A DNA stretch of 64,000 nt. It comes from Ipomoea triloba (lineage: Eukaryota; Streptophyta; Magnoliopsida; Solanales; Convolvulaceae). The notes under the pieces were generated by a model, which saw only the letters and a program-made list of their open reading frames with translations, did not search any database and was not told the origin of the DNA. A program made the position numbers and the translations under genes. Within the stretch, counting starts at the first letter, position 1, and the number at the start of each line of letters is the position of its first letter. Positions 35,708 to 46,026 of the stretch are shown here, in pieces. The stretch spans positions 29,980,237 through 30,044,236 of the forward strand of contig NC_044918.1 in assembly GCF_003576645.1 (NCBI RefSeq), read 5' to 3'.

Positions 35708-36700
35708 AATATACGTAATACGGGTGGGTGCATCAAAGGATTGTCTATTTAGTCAAATATTATTTCCATCATTTGATTCACGAAAAAGAATTTATAAACT
35801 TTTGTGAAAATGAAAATTGTTTCCTGTTTCAATTAAAATAGGAAATAATATTTTAATTACCATAATAATTTTTATGGTAATTAAGGAATTAATTACACAA
35901 ATATTAGTATAATTATTAACAATTTTTATGATAATTAAGTTTTTTTTTGAGAATAATTATTAACAATTTTTATGATAATTAAGTTTTTTTTTGAGAATTA
36001 AATTAACAATAATTATATGGATATTAATATAATTACAATTAAATATAGGTTGTTGAATTTTTTTTTCTATTACAATTAATCATTCAGATATGGAGAGGGA
36101 GGAAAAAAAAGTAGAGGCAAGTGGTGAAAAATAATATACTTAGGTATAGCATTATAAGTAGAATATAAATTATTATTGACATTCTTCAATGTAATTATTA
36201 TGGTAATTTTGTGGTAACCTTTATCTCTCTCCCTCTCTCCCTCCCCTCTCTCTCTCTCTATATATATATATAATTGCATAATATGTCAATATTAATATAA
36301 TTGCCTAATAACTTTTCCCTTTCAAACATATTTATTTTACAACAAAAATTTACATAAATCAATTATGGGAACAAAACAGTTTTAAATCATGTAATTTTAA
36401 AAAATAATTAAATCAGTTTGATTCCAATTTTTTATCATCTTAATGCACTTTTAAATTATTTTTCCATTTTCTCATATTTATTTTAGTAATAATATAATTA
36501 TATAAATCTTATTACATATCAAATTTTTCAAGATAATTACGTACAAACGTGTCATATATTATTTAATTAATTAAATGAGTGATATTTTTACACTAATCAT
36601 ATAATTAAATAAATTTACATTTTCAAATATTAGAATTATTTATAATTTAATTTTTAATTTTATTATCTAAATAAAAATATATAATAATAAAAAATTTCAT

Positions 36701-36715
36701 CCGTGCATCGCACGG
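36701..36715 (+). mobile_element. Helitron-type terminal hairpin, end missing
   Basis: CCGTGCATCGCACGG, identical to the hairpin at 38834-38848, followed by GTAATATAAAATG without a CTRR terminus. It is therefore a truncated copy or an ancestral end that lost its terminal bases. Confidence 0.6.
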
Positions 36716-36870
36716 GTAATATAAAATGATAACAGGAGTGATTATTATTAATAATTAATTAAAAATTTTAAATTAATTATAATTGGTAAAAAAATTTAAT
36801 CAATTATGAATTATAATTTTAGTTTACACAATATTATAGTTTTTTATCATTTGTTTTGATATGTACATAT

Positions 36871-36922
<52 letters not shown>

Positions 36923-37449
36923 TGTATGTATGTATGTATGTATGTATGTATGTATATATAATTGTATGGTATATACATATATATGGATAACTATTAAGGT
37001 GGAATATTTATAATTAATATAATATAATCTATATGTACGTTATATAGATATTTATGTATATATAAGTGCATACACAAGTTATGCGTATATAAATGGATAT
37101 AATTTTATAATGATTTATATGATTTATTAGTGATTAGTATGAATATAGATAATTATTTATATTATTTATTAGTGATTGGTATGAATATAGATTGCATATG
37201 AGTTTAGGTACATTGTAGAATATGGTCAAATATTAGGATAATATTTACTTATTTGTACCAAAAAAAATAATAAATAGTCAATCAATAATTATTATTAATC
37301 AATTATTTTTAAAGTTTTCCTAATAAATTTCTTATATAATAAATTCTCATATCACTATATAAAGCATGCAATCATTCAACCAATTTCACATCTTTCAGTA
37401 TATCTTAGCACTTTAGCCTCATAGCATAGCGAAGAAAAATCTACCTATA

Positions 37450-38433
37450 ATGACCCCTATTTTTGTTGCACTAAATAAGATAAACGCCTACAATACTGCG
37501 TGGGCAATAAAAGTACGATTGATTCGTCTTTACGAAGTCAAGAACAACCGAGGAGCAACCTTAGAATCTGTGTTGGAAGATGTAGAGGTATATGTTCTTG
37601 ACATATATATATATATATATATTCGTTTCTTGAATCATAATATATATTTTTGAATTCATATATATGTTCTAGACCCCTCTACTAATTTGTTTATATTGTT
37701 TATTTAAATTTGTTTGTGCGGTTTATTTATATTTGGTTTTTTTTTTTTTCTGTTTCACGGCTAACTATTGTTGTTTTTATATTATTATTATTATTATTAT
37801 TTATTATTTGGCTTTAACCATTGTTGTTTTTTGTTTGGTTTATTTGCTTTCTTTTTTAAATTTTGTATATCATTGTTACATTAATACGGAGTATTATGCT
37901 TTATTTGGATTGAAAAAATATGTAAAATTTGATTTTTTTTGGGTACATTCATTCACAATTTGTATTTTATTATTAATATATCAGGGTACGCGTATACACT
38001 TGACATTCAAACAACTACATGTTGAAAAATTCAAGTGTATGCTTAATAAGGGCTGTTTATACGCAATAAATAATTTCGTTGTTTCCAACAATTCTATGTC
38101 ATTCAAAACCACTCAACACAAATACATGCTCAGTTTCATGCGGGGCACAAAAATGATTGAACATGCAGATATCAGTTTCCCAAACAATATTTATAAATTC
38201 AAGGAGTTTGACCAACTTAAACCAGAAGATATAATTTCTTCAGAATTATTTGGTAATATTGTTTAGTATACAATAACTTCATCTTTTAGCATATGTTATC
38301 TCATTTAATTATTTACAATTATGTATTTGTTAAAATAGATTTGATTGGCTTTATTGTATCTATGCAATCACCCTACACTACATTAGTTTATGGGCGACAA
38401 AAAAGATTCATGGAGACTGTTATTCAAGATCAT
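37450..38433 (+). CDS. Helitron-associated RPA1-like single-strand DNA-binding protein, partial
   Basis: Exons 37450-37587 (ATG; TPIFVALNKINAYNTAW, KVRLIRLYEV), 37985-38252 (GTRIHLTFKQLHVEKFKCML, YAINNFVVSNN, TQHKYMLSFMRGTKM) and 38339 onward (DLIGFIVSMQ), cut by the N at 38434. Donors GAG|GTATAT and TTTG|GTAATA and matching AG acceptors keep the frame. The order matches the first OB fold (DUF223-type) of replication protein A 70-kDa-like proteins that plant Helitrons commonly encode, which would bind single-stranded DNA in rolling-circle transposition. The DNA-binding core and zinc ribbon would lie beyond the gap. The frame shows no stops in what remains. A cellular RPA1 paralogue is possible but less likely given the Helitron end downstream. 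Confidence 0.72.
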
Positions 38434-38434
38434 N
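38434..38434. other. Assembly join (single N) inside the RPA-like gene
   Basis: The reading frame of the third exon is lost at this N, and the sequence after it (TACTACAATATTAATG) is AT-rich non-coding. Unlike the Ns at 3475, 21127 and 33708, I see no duplicated flank, so real sequence is probably missing here. Confidence 0.7.
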
Positions 38435-38833
38435 TACTACAATATTAATGAAAATCATTATGTTTTAATTTCGAGTATTTTTAATTCCAGACTATTGTAT
38501 AATCTTTTTTAACCTTTCAAACATATTTATTATACAAAAAAAAAAAAACAATTATGGGAACAAAACTGTTTTAAATCAGATAATTTAAAATAACTTTAAG
38601 ATACAGTTTGATTCCAATTATCTTTGCACATCTTAATGATTTTTAAAATTATTTACACTTTTTCCCATATTAATTTAAATAGTAATAAAATTACATATCG
38701 AGACATATATTATTCATACTTTTGCACTTATCTTATAATTGAACAAATATACACTAAAAAATATTATAATTATTTATTGTTTACAATTTAACCACTAATT
38801 TTATTATTTAAATATCTAATAGAAAAATATTAT

Positions 38834-38860
38834 CCGTGCATCGCACGGGTAAAATACTAG
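38834..38860 (+). mobile_element. Helitron 3' terminus
   Basis: The hairpin CCGTGC-ATC-GCACGG (38834-38848) is followed 8 bases later by CTAG (38857-38860) and a host T, the canonical Helitron end (short GC-rich hairpin, then CTRR, insertion between A and T). The upstream RPA-like gene lies in the right orientation to belong to it. Confidence 0.72.
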
Positions 38861-38869
38861 TTATACTTT

Positions 38870-39250
38870 TATACCTTAAGTATAATCTTTTTTATCATAT
38901 CGCCTTTAACTTGTTCTTTTCATGCGCCTCCCTATATGAATGAATTAATTATAATTATTATAAAAATAAATTCAATGACCATGTATAATTGTAAATATAC
39001 TCGTTTGTATTTAATTATTAACTTAATTAACATAATAATTATTAGTTAATTATACTAATATTTGTGCAATTAATTCTTTAAATATCATAATGATTAGTAG
39101 TTATTATACTAATATTATGCCATTATACTTTTATACTTAAGTATAAAAATATCTAAAGAGAGATTACCATAAAATTACCATTGTAATTACACTAAAGAAT
39201 AAGAATGATAATTTATTGTGTTTCCATAGTATTATACCTTAAGTATATGT
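38870..39250. other. AT-rich intergenic sequence
   Basis: Nothing recognisable apart from short runs of TTATTATAAAT-like sequence and repeated TTATACTAATATT motifs. Confidence 0.5.
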
Positions 39251-39253
39251 ATG

Positions 39254-39310
<57 letters not shown>

Positions 39311-39315
39311 CACTT

Positions 39316-39774
39316 AATGAGAACGTGTGCCCGGGAGAGAAATAAGAACGATCCACAGCAGTCCACGTGTCCAGATCAACAAATCAGATGTAATTTTAAA
39401 AAAACGACACGGTGGCATTTTTGTAAATATCTCAAACTTTGGTGCAAGTAAATGTGTTATAAGTGCAAGTAGTTGGTGCACATTTGTAAGTAAAAAGTGC
39501 AAGTAAAATCACTTAAAAGTGCACCTATTTTCACTTACAAGTGCAAGTAATTTACCCTGTTAACATTCATGTACATAGGGGCAACTAATTATACCATTAG
39601 GTGCAACTAATTATAACGTTAAGTGCACTTAGTATTGATACTCAATGTACATTTTACTTGCACATGTAATACATTTTACATGCACTTATGCACCTATTTT
39701 CAATTACAAATGCAAGTAATTTACCTTGTTAACTGCGATTCGTTCTCAATTCTCTCCTGGTTGGTGCGTTCTCA
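39316..39774. mobile_element. Inverted-repeat element with GTGCAAGTAA repeats
   Basis: Left end TGAGAACGTGTGCCCGGGAG and right end (opposite strand) TGAGAACGCACCAACCAGGA form ~40-bp imperfect terminal repeats, each including a GAGAGAA and an AAGAACGA/GAGAACGA block. The interior repeats AAGTGCAAGTA, GTGCACCTATTTTCA and GGTGCAACTAATTATA several times. (TA)n and (CT)n microsatellites flank it (39259-39310, 39787-39842). Non-coding. Confidence 0.62.
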
Positions 39775-39784
39775 TTTGAACGCA

Positions 39785-39846
<62 letters not shown>

Positions 39847-39959
39847 CATTTTACACAAGATATTTGCCAAATGGAGAGAAGTGTGGTCGTGGTTGACTTG
39901 TATATTCAAAAGAACTTGACAAAGTGTTTTGTTTTTGCTGCAATATTTTTAAAAAATTA

Positions 39960-40065
39960 TAGGAAAAGGTGTATTTTTTTATACAATATATATATTGACA
40001 CAAATTTTTAAACAATTATTATTTATATATAGAAATTATTTGAGAAAGGGGCTCAATTTGTGTTA
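39960..40065 (+). mobile_element. hAT 3'-end fragment related to 9240-9390
   Basis: TTTTTTTATACAATATATAT, TTGACACAAATTTTTAAACA, ATTATTTATATATAGAAATT and GGGGCTCAATTT follow the same order as the 3' part of the hAT remnant at 9240-9375. Only the non-coding tail is present, and the terminal GGACGGCCCTG is missing. Confidence 0.6.
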
Positions 40066-40317
40066 AAGAATTAATTAACTAAATAAACTGAGCCTAAGTA
40101 AACTTGTCGAAGCGACTTGTAAGGGTTTGTGTTAAAAAATTGACTAAATATTCAAAGCTAAAGTAATTTGGTAAAACAATGTTACACACCGGAAAGTTTT
40201 CAAAAGTTAGTGTTTAATACGTATTCCAAGGTAGTATATAGCATGCTAAGTAAAATAAAGTATTTGAAGTAAATAAATACATACTTTTATAGTAATTTGG
40301 GGTGATTTGATTCCTTT

Positions 40318-40749
40318 CTTTTTTTTTTTTTTGTGTTAACCACAAGGGGGGAAACCCAACACCAAAGAAAGGATTACAAGTTTACAAACGCCCCATGCAC
40401 GGGAACCCTCCGGAGAAACCGCACGCCAATTTGGTCTTCAGACACCATGGGGCCAAGCGCAGCCGGTAGATCGCTCAAATCCGTAAGGTTCCCCGGGCTC
40501 AGAATGACCTGTTTTGCCAGAGCATCACCGACCCTGTTTTGTTTCCGAAACACATGATGAAACTCAACCGATTGGAGTCGTGCCTTCTCCACACGACAAC
40601 ATTTAATAAAGTTCGCATAACCACTTTTCGAGTGACTAGCATTCCGCAAGAGATCAATAATGGTTCGAGAGTCGCTTTCCAAAATTATGTGTCGATAGCC
40701 TTTTCGGACCGCGAAACGAAGGCCATGCCATACAGCCCAAGCTTAAGTT
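40318..40749 (-). mobile_element. 5'-truncated LINE (RNase H end) with TSD
   Basis: Minus strand encodes LESDSRTIIDLLRNASHSKS, KARLQSVEFHHVFRKQNRVG and DALAKQVILSPGNL, then a stop near 40374. This is the C-terminal RNase H domain of a plant non-LTR element, where ESDS and the late HVFRKQNRVGDALA segment are the recognisable parts. A poly-T run at about 40318-40332 is the A-tail. ATTCCTTT at 40310-40317 and 40750-40757 is a candidate target duplication, so this looks like a short, 5'-truncated insertion. The catalytic N-terminal part of the domain is missing. Confidence 0.75.
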
Positions 40750-40850
40750 ATTCCTTTACTTCACTTTTCTCATATCTTGTAAGAAGTAATTTAATACTGT
40801 AATAAATTTGTTTACCTAACAATTTATAAGTAAAAACAAAAAAATGTGCC

Positions 40851-41023
40851 AAAGACCTTGTGGTCTAGTGGCATCCGGTGTCCCAGTTTACACTCCCACA
40901 TGGATGATGGGAGTGGGTCCTTAGTGGAGGCAACTGTTGATTCTTTGTGCTTCAGTAGGTTGAGAAAGTAGCTATGAACAGATACTACATTGTAATAGAG
41001 TTAGTATGTAGTCCTAAAAAAAA
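40851..41023 (+). mobile_element. tRNA-derived SINE, family 1
   Basis: The A box TGGTCTAGTGG (40861-40871) is intact; the B box position (about 40915) has decayed to GGTCCTTAGT. Body GGTTGAGAAAGTAGC, TATGAACAGATACTACATTG and the A-rich tail match the copies near 10.3-10.8 kb. The A-rich tail makes the target duplication unclear. Confidence 0.75.
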
Positions 41024-41082
41024 CCAAAAAATATATTTTTTTCTTTTGAAACAATTACAAATAAGATCAATGGAACGGTATA

Positions 41083-41330
41083 TCATTCCTTGCAGTCAGA
41101 CATAGAAATAATTTCCCTAGCAATGCTACAAATAACTTGATTTGCAAACTGTTTCACAAATTTGAAGCTAAATCCGTTGGATGAACTTAACGCTTCTTTA
41201 ATATCATTGAAGGATTGATCAAACGTAGTCAAGACTAATTTCGGTTGGAAAGTCTTGCATACCACCTGAGTATTTGTTTTCAACCTTACGTTCATTGATA
41301 ATACATCCATCGATCTGAACTGCATATGCT
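41083..41330 (-). pseudogene. LINE RNase H fragment
   Basis: Minus strand: TFDQSFNDIKEALSSSNGFS, FKFVKQFANQVICSIAREII and SMSDCKE before a stop at 41083. The NGFSFKFVKRSANQVAHSIARE-like order is that of the last third of the RNase H domain in plant LINEs. It is distinct in sequence from the piece at 40318-40749 and truncated upstream. Confidence 0.6.
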
Positions 41331-41339
41331 CTTTTTCAT

Positions 41340-41716
41340 TGTCATCTTTGTCACGCCTAGGATGAGGTTCACATACGCCATGACCAACTTTTATGATTCA
41401 CACTTATGAAGAAAAGAACTCTTCAAAAGAAACGAGAGGAAAACAAACTCGTCAATAGAAACGAGAGGAAAATAAACTTGTCACACAAATGAGAGAAACA
41501 GACAGAAAAATACAAACAAATACAGAACACACAAGAAAAGGGAAACAACAGTACACATCTTCTTGAAAACTTTATTTTAGGGATCCACTAAAATCAAACC
41601 ACCTCTTTATCCATATCTGGTTGAATCCTTTGAACTTTGAAACTTCTGCAACTTCCTTCGAAAGTTGGTGGTTGAATCGGTAGTGAAAGTTATGAAAAAA
41701 AAAAAAAAAAAAAAAA

Positions 41717-41747
<31 letters not shown>

Positions 41748-41960
41748 CAAAAAACAAAGGGAAATAGTAGACCGCCGGCCAAAGACCTGCCGACACGAAG
41801 CTCCGTCAGAGCTTCAGTCAGATCTGGCCAGATGCTGGCGGCCAAAAGAGAGGCAAGATTTTGAGAGGCAGAAGAGAGGATTCGAGAGAGTAGGCTAGGG
41901 TTTTATAAAAGAGTACTATTTTACCACTTTCCCAAAAAATGTTTTGATCACAAAGTAAAC
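41340..41960. other. Non-coding sequence with A-rich and (AAAAC)n runs
   Basis: Repeated AAACGAGAGGAAAA motifs at about 41429 and 41460, then an A run and AACAAAACAAAAC repeats at 41694-41756. Frames here encode Lys-rich or Phe-rich low complexity. No gene is called. Confidence 0.5.
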
Positions 41961-41975
41961 ATTATTTGCCTAGAT

Positions 41976-42131
41976 GGCGTGGTGGTTCAGCACCTCGTCC
42001 CTTAAGTATGAGATTGAGAGTTCGATCCCCACCCATGTGAATGGAACAAACTACTTGGGAACCCGTCCATGTGAAAGGGTTAAGTGTTAAGTCTTCTTTG
42101 AATGTCGGCTGGGGGAGTACCTTTGGGTTTT
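41976..42131 (+). mobile_element. Complete tRNA-derived SINE, family 2, with 15-bp TSD
   Basis: The body starts GGCGTGGTGGTTCAGCACCT (A-box region) and has the B box GTTCGATCCCC at about 42020-42030. ATTATTTGCCTAGAT occurs on both sides (41961-41975 and 42132-42146), a perfect 15-bp target duplication as left by LINE-mediated insertion. The tail is GGGTTTT rather than poly-A. It does not resemble SINE family 1. Confidence 0.88.
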
Positions 42132-42240
42132 ATTATTTGCCTAGATTTTTACAAAGTTCTCAAAGCTTGCTACTTAAAAAACATTATTTGCCTATAGATT
42201 TTTATAAAGTTCTCAAAGTTTGCTACTATTCATCTATCTA
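42132..42240 (+). repeat. ~50-bp local tandem duplication next to the SINE
   Basis: ATTATTTGCCTAGATTTTTA followed by AAAGTTCTCAAAGCTTGCTA is repeated from 42183 as ATTATTTGCCTATAGATTTT and AAAGTTCTCAAAGTTTGCTA. This is host sequence that already existed when the SINE arrived. Confidence 0.85.
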
Positions 42241-42564
42241 CCAAAACTGCAAGATCAACAAACTTCCACACAAAGACTGAATATCATATTCTCCAACAAA
42301 TGTGTAACTTTATATGGTATTTAAAAAGTTTTAAATTGGGATAATTTTAACCAAGTTGGTTTGACTATTGGTTAGATAATCACAAGATTCTAATTTCGAC
42401 TCCCAGTTAAAATGGTTTATTAACATTTTTTATTTGAGCTGGTCACGTATGAGCAATCTAACCTAAGTTGATTTACATTCTTGTAGTTTTTTGTTAGCTT
42501 AGATTACAAATGGGATATAATTCACCCAATACACTTTAGATAGTTACTGCAAATGCAATGGCAT

Positions 42565-42970
42565 TAGCAATTTGGCACCATTAATTAACGGCTAATGTAC
42601 AAAATTAGAGTCCTCCCCTACCAATTCAAAGCAACGTCTACGGAATTTGAACTTCATTGTCGCTATCATTTGTAAGATAAATTAGGAGAAACAATATTTT
42701 GTCGACATAGAGAATAACTGAATATGATTCATTTATTTATTTCAATTAATATAACTATTTTTTTTTTTAAAAAAAAACTATTTTTTTCCAAATTTATCTC
42801 ACTGTTTATTAATATAAAATAATTTTAGGAGGAAAATTTAGGAATACTCTAATATTAATTATTGATTGGCCGTTAATTAACGGATAACGCACAACATTAG
42901 AGCCTAGCTTTATCAAAGCAGCGTCTACGGAATTCAAAACTTCATCGTCGCTATCATTTGTAACTTGCCG
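42565..42970 (+). promoter_or_regulatory. Duplicated ~110-bp block upstream of the protease
   Basis: Two blocks offset by 287 bases share TTAATTAACGG, ATTAGAG, CTACGGAATT and CGCTATCATTTGTAA in the same order and orientation, with the shared part of the second ending ~160 bases before the start codon. They could hold regulatory elements; the function is inferred from position only. Confidence 0.6.
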
Positions 42971-43022
42971 GCTTTTCCATTGAATCTACCTCCGTTGATA
43001 AGATTCTGTGACAATCCAGCCC

Positions 43023-43030
43023 TATAAATA
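43023..43030 (+). promoter_or_regulatory. TATA box of the cysteine protease gene
   Basis: TATAAATA, 98 bases upstream of the ATG at 43128, with a pyrimidine/A-rich stretch about 30 bases downstream suitable for transcription start. Spacing is normal for a plant 5' leader. Confidence 0.65.
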
Positions 43031-43127
43031 CCGTTGCATCTTTAACCCAATGCATTCACTCACAACACATTACAGTTGTAAACATTTTACAACCATTTTT
43101 AATTAAGGTTTGAGGTTGTTAATTACT

Positions 43128-45070
43128 ATGGCTTATTCCAATAGCAGCTTGAAGCTCCTCGTTGCTCTTGCACTGGTGTTTGCGACGTCGGCGTATTTAG
43201 CCGCGTCTCGAACATTGTCTGATTCATTGATGGTGGTGAGGCACGAGCAATGGATGGCTCAGTATGGACGTGTTTACAAAAATGAAGCTGAAAAAATGAA
43301 ACGATATAACATTTTCAAAGAGAATGTAGAATACATTGAGTCTTTTAACGAGGCTGGAACCAAGCCTTATAAGCTTGGCATCAATGCATTTGCCGATTTG
43401 ACTAACCAGGAATTCCGAGCATCTCGGAATGGATACAAATTGCCTCACGAGTGCTCCTCCAATACGCCATTTAGGTATGAAAATGTGAGTGCAGTTCCTA
43501 CTACCGTGGATTGGAGAAAGAAGGGAGCTGTTACTCCCGTTAAAGATCAAGGCCAATGTGGTAAGTATAATTATACTCACGCTGTCCGTTTTATATGTCA
43601 TATTTACTATTGATTGGTCAAAACAACTCTTTATTCTTTGTTTATTTTCTTTATTATTATTTTTTATTTATTTTTAAATATGATTTGTTGTGTTTAATAG
43701 TACTTTTAGTGTAGTTTCTAAATATATAAATTTTGTATATTAATACTAAATTTAATATTATGAAAAATTGAATTAAAAATAACTCCAGTCAATCAAGCCT
43801 TCTAACTGAACCAGACACATAAATGGGACGGAGGGAGTATTATCCAACTTTGATTTGTTAGGGTGTGTTTGGTTCGCACATTGGAATCGGAACTAGTATC
43901 AAATACTTGGTAATGGTAATGAGTTTTGGTGAAAGTATTTTGCATGTCAGAGTAAGGCGGTACCGACGTCGACTTATAAAAACAAAAATATAATGCATGT
44001 ATGTGGGTGTATGTCATATATTACATTATATATATTATATATATATATATATATATCTTCTACTTCTCTTATTTATATAAATAAATAAATTTAAATATAT
44101 ATATATAAAAAGAAAAAGTAATAAGGCTGACTCGCTCGAGTTAACTCAGCTAACTTTGCCGAGTTAGGCGAGTTAACTCTGCCAAATTCGACCGAGTCGA
44201 CTGTCAACTCGACCCAGTCGGCCAAGTTAGGCGCTAGGCGGCCGCCTAGGGAGCAATTCGCCTCGGTCTAGGGGCGTCTAGGTGAGAGATTTTTGCAACA
44301 GTTTTTGCAATTAAGGGGTAATCAAAACTCACAGTAGTGTTCTAAAAATCTGTCAACTAAACAATAACAATGACTTTAATACCTATTCCTGATAGCTAAA
44401 TCTGTCAACCAAACGCACCCTTAATATATCTTCATACTTGCCTGGGAACTAACAGAATTAATTGTAAAATTACATAGGATGTTGCTGGGCATTTTCTGCT
44501 GTTGCTGCCATGGAAGGAATTACCAAGCTCTCAACCGGCAATCTGATTTCACTGTCCGAGCAAGAGCTAGTAGATTGCGACATAAAAGGCACAGACCAAG
44601 GCTGCGAAGGAGGCCTAATGGACGATGCATTCACCTTCATAATAAACAACAAAGGCCTCACAACCGAATCCAACTACCCATACCAAGGAACCGACGGCTC
44701 CTGCAAGAAAAGCAAGTCATCCAACAGCGCAGCAAAGATCAGTGGCTACCAAGACGTCCCCGCTAACAGCGAGTCGGCGTTGGAGAAGGCCGTGGCTAAC
44801 CAGCCCGTATCCGTGGCCATAGATGCCGGCGGGTCGGATTTCCAGTTCTACTCGAGCGGGGTGTTCACGGGAGAGTGCGGGACGGAGCTGGATCACGGCG
44901 TGACGGCTGTTGGGTATGGGGTTGCGGAGGATGGGAGTAAGTATTGGTTGGTGAAGAATTCATGGGGAACGAGTTGGGGTGAGAAGGGTTACATTAGGAT
45001 GCAGAAAGACATTGAGGCTAAGGAAGGGCTTTGTGGTATTGCCATGCAATCATCCTATCCCTCTGCTTGA
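43128..45070 (+). CDS. Papain-like cysteine protease (C1A, SAG39/SAG12 type)
   Basis: Exons 43128-43560 (donor G|GTAAGT) and 44478-45070 (acceptor ATAG|GA); 1026 nt, 341 aa, TGA stop. The start is the ATG of [11 protein letters not shown], with codons upstream in frame being non-ATG. Residues 1-~30 are a signal peptide ([16 protein letters not shown]). The pro-domain has an ERFNIN-like helix ([18 protein letters not shown]) and [11 protein letters not shown]. The mature enzyme begins near [17 protein letters not shown]. Catalytic residues: oxyanion Gln141, Cys147 in CGCCWAFS, His284 in [11 protein letters not shown], Asn305 in KNSWGTSWG. No granulin domain or C-terminal retention signal. Such enzymes act in vacuoles or the apoplast during senescence or defence. 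The intron is nearly all MITE sequence. The gene looks functional. Confidence 0.93.
43576..43837. mobile_element. Stowaway-type MITE in the protease intron, 262 bp
   Basis: Right end on the opposite strand CTCCCTCCGTCCCATTTATG; left end CTCACGCTGTCCGTTTTATA. TA flanks both sides (43574-43575, 43838-43839). The interior matches the copy at 9820-10084 (ATTGGTCAAAACAAC, ATATTAATACTAAATTTAAT). It starts only 15 bases after the splice donor. Confidence 0.85.
43861..44420. mobile_element. hAT-like non-autonomous element in the protease intron
   Basis: Ends GGGTGTGTTTGGTTCGCACA and, on the opposite strand, GGGTGCGTTTGGTTGACAGA. The interior has a (TA)n run, repeated GAGTTAACTC/GAGTTAGGCG motifs (44130-44190) and GGCGCTAGGCGGCCGCCTAG. 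The 8-bp flanks do not agree. With the Stowaway copy it makes up about 90% of the 917-bp intron. Confidence 0.7.
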
Positions 45071-45159
45071 GTAATACTCCATATGTTTATATTTGATTTG
45101 ATGAGGCTTTGTATAAATTATCCCTAAAACGCCTCTGTAATTAATGTATCCATTAATTC

Positions 45160-45256
45160 GTGTGTATTTTTTTTTTAATACTACTAATTCTATTACAATG
45201 CAGTATCTGTTCATAATTACTTTTTCAACATATTGAAGCACAAGAGTCAGCATTGC
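45160..45256 (-). mobile_element. 5'-truncated SINE family 1 in the protease 3' flank
   Basis: Minus strand: GACTCTTGTGCTTCAATATG, TATGAACAGATACTGCATTG, AATTAGTAGTATTAAAAAAA, matching the SINE 3' half; A and B boxes are absent. It starts ~90 bases after the protease stop codon, so it may lie in the 3'-UTR and supply a polyadenylation region. Confidence 0.75.
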
Positions 45257-45530
45257 TTGGGTTTGGCATGTTTTGATTGTACTTTCATTTTATACTCTTA
45301 TTATGATTTGGCATGTTTTGATTGTTCAATTTAGTAGGGGACCATGATGTTTATCCATTCATTTTTTAAAAGGAGAAAATTTGGGAGTACATCAAGTATT
45401 TTTCTTCTTATTATTATTACTAGTATTTTTACTCGTGCTATACATGAAATGGATTTACTATAATATTTTAAGAATATTTGGTTCGATATATAATTATATA
45501 AATTATAGGGGAAAATGTCAAATAAGTCCC
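45257..45530. other. Intergenic sequence, nothing recognised
   Basis: AT-rich flank between the protease and the inverted-repeat element. GGCATGTTTTGATTGT occurs twice (about 45262 and 45308). Confidence 0.5.
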
Positions 45531-45534
45531 TAAA

Positions 45535-46005
45535 CTTTACCTAAAAAGTCAATTAGCCTCCTAAACTTTTAAAAAGTGTAATTACACCCTTTAATATGGT
45601 ATATTGAAGTAATGAAGCCCAAAAAAGATAAATGACCTGCTATTGAAGGTTATTAGGATTCCAACGTCAATTCTATCCATCTCTGGCGAACGGAACTGTC
45701 GAACTGTCGTCGTCTACCAGAGAAGGCGACCACTTGGTCGCTAGTTGAGAAGGCAACATATTACCTAAGATGAGAATGCGACCACTTGGTCATCAATTGA
45801 GAAGGCGACATGCTATTACCTAAGATGAAAAGGCGACCAATTGGTTGTTCGCTGCCAGAGATGGATAAAATTAATGTCACGATCCTAATGACCTGTAATA
45901 ACATATTATTTATCGATTATTGGACTTCATTGCCTCAAAATAACATGTTAAAATGTGTAATTGCACTTTTTAAAAATTTAAGAGACTAATTGACTTTTCA
46001 AGATA
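45535..46005. mobile_element. Inverted-repeat element with ~165-bp arms
   Basis: Left arm AAAAAGTCAATTAGCCTCCT followed by AAACTTTTAAAAAGTGTAAT, CCATCTCTGGC and GGCGACC-type blocks; the right arm on the opposite strand reads GAAAAGTCAATTAGTCTCTT, AAATTTTTAAAAAGTGCAAT, CCATCTCTGGC. The centre repeats GCGACCACTTGGTC twice and GCGACCAATTGGT once. No open frame. It abuts the PR-1 pseudogene 3' end. The target duplication is not identified. Confidence 0.65.
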
Positions 46006-46026
46006 TTATTAGAAAGGCTTCTCTCC

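Larger units (their letters stand above)
35293..37449. other. AT-rich non-genic sequence with microsatellites
   Basis: No supported gene. A 62-residue minus-strand frame at 35357-35545 has no recognisable domain. A CT-rich run (36221-36259) and a (TATG)n array (about 36894-36955) are present. A Helitron-type terminal hairpin is annotated separately at 36701-36715. Confidence 0.5.

Noticed and set aside
37733..37984. Phe/Tyr/Ile-rich N-terminal extension of the RPA-like second exon
   Set aside because: It lies in the intron between a good donor at 37587 and the acceptor at 37984; homology starts only after the acceptor.
41976..42131. A genuine tRNA gene
   Set aside because: A and B boxes are present but no cloverleaf acceptor stem closes, and the unit has a SINE-type tail and a 15-bp target duplication.
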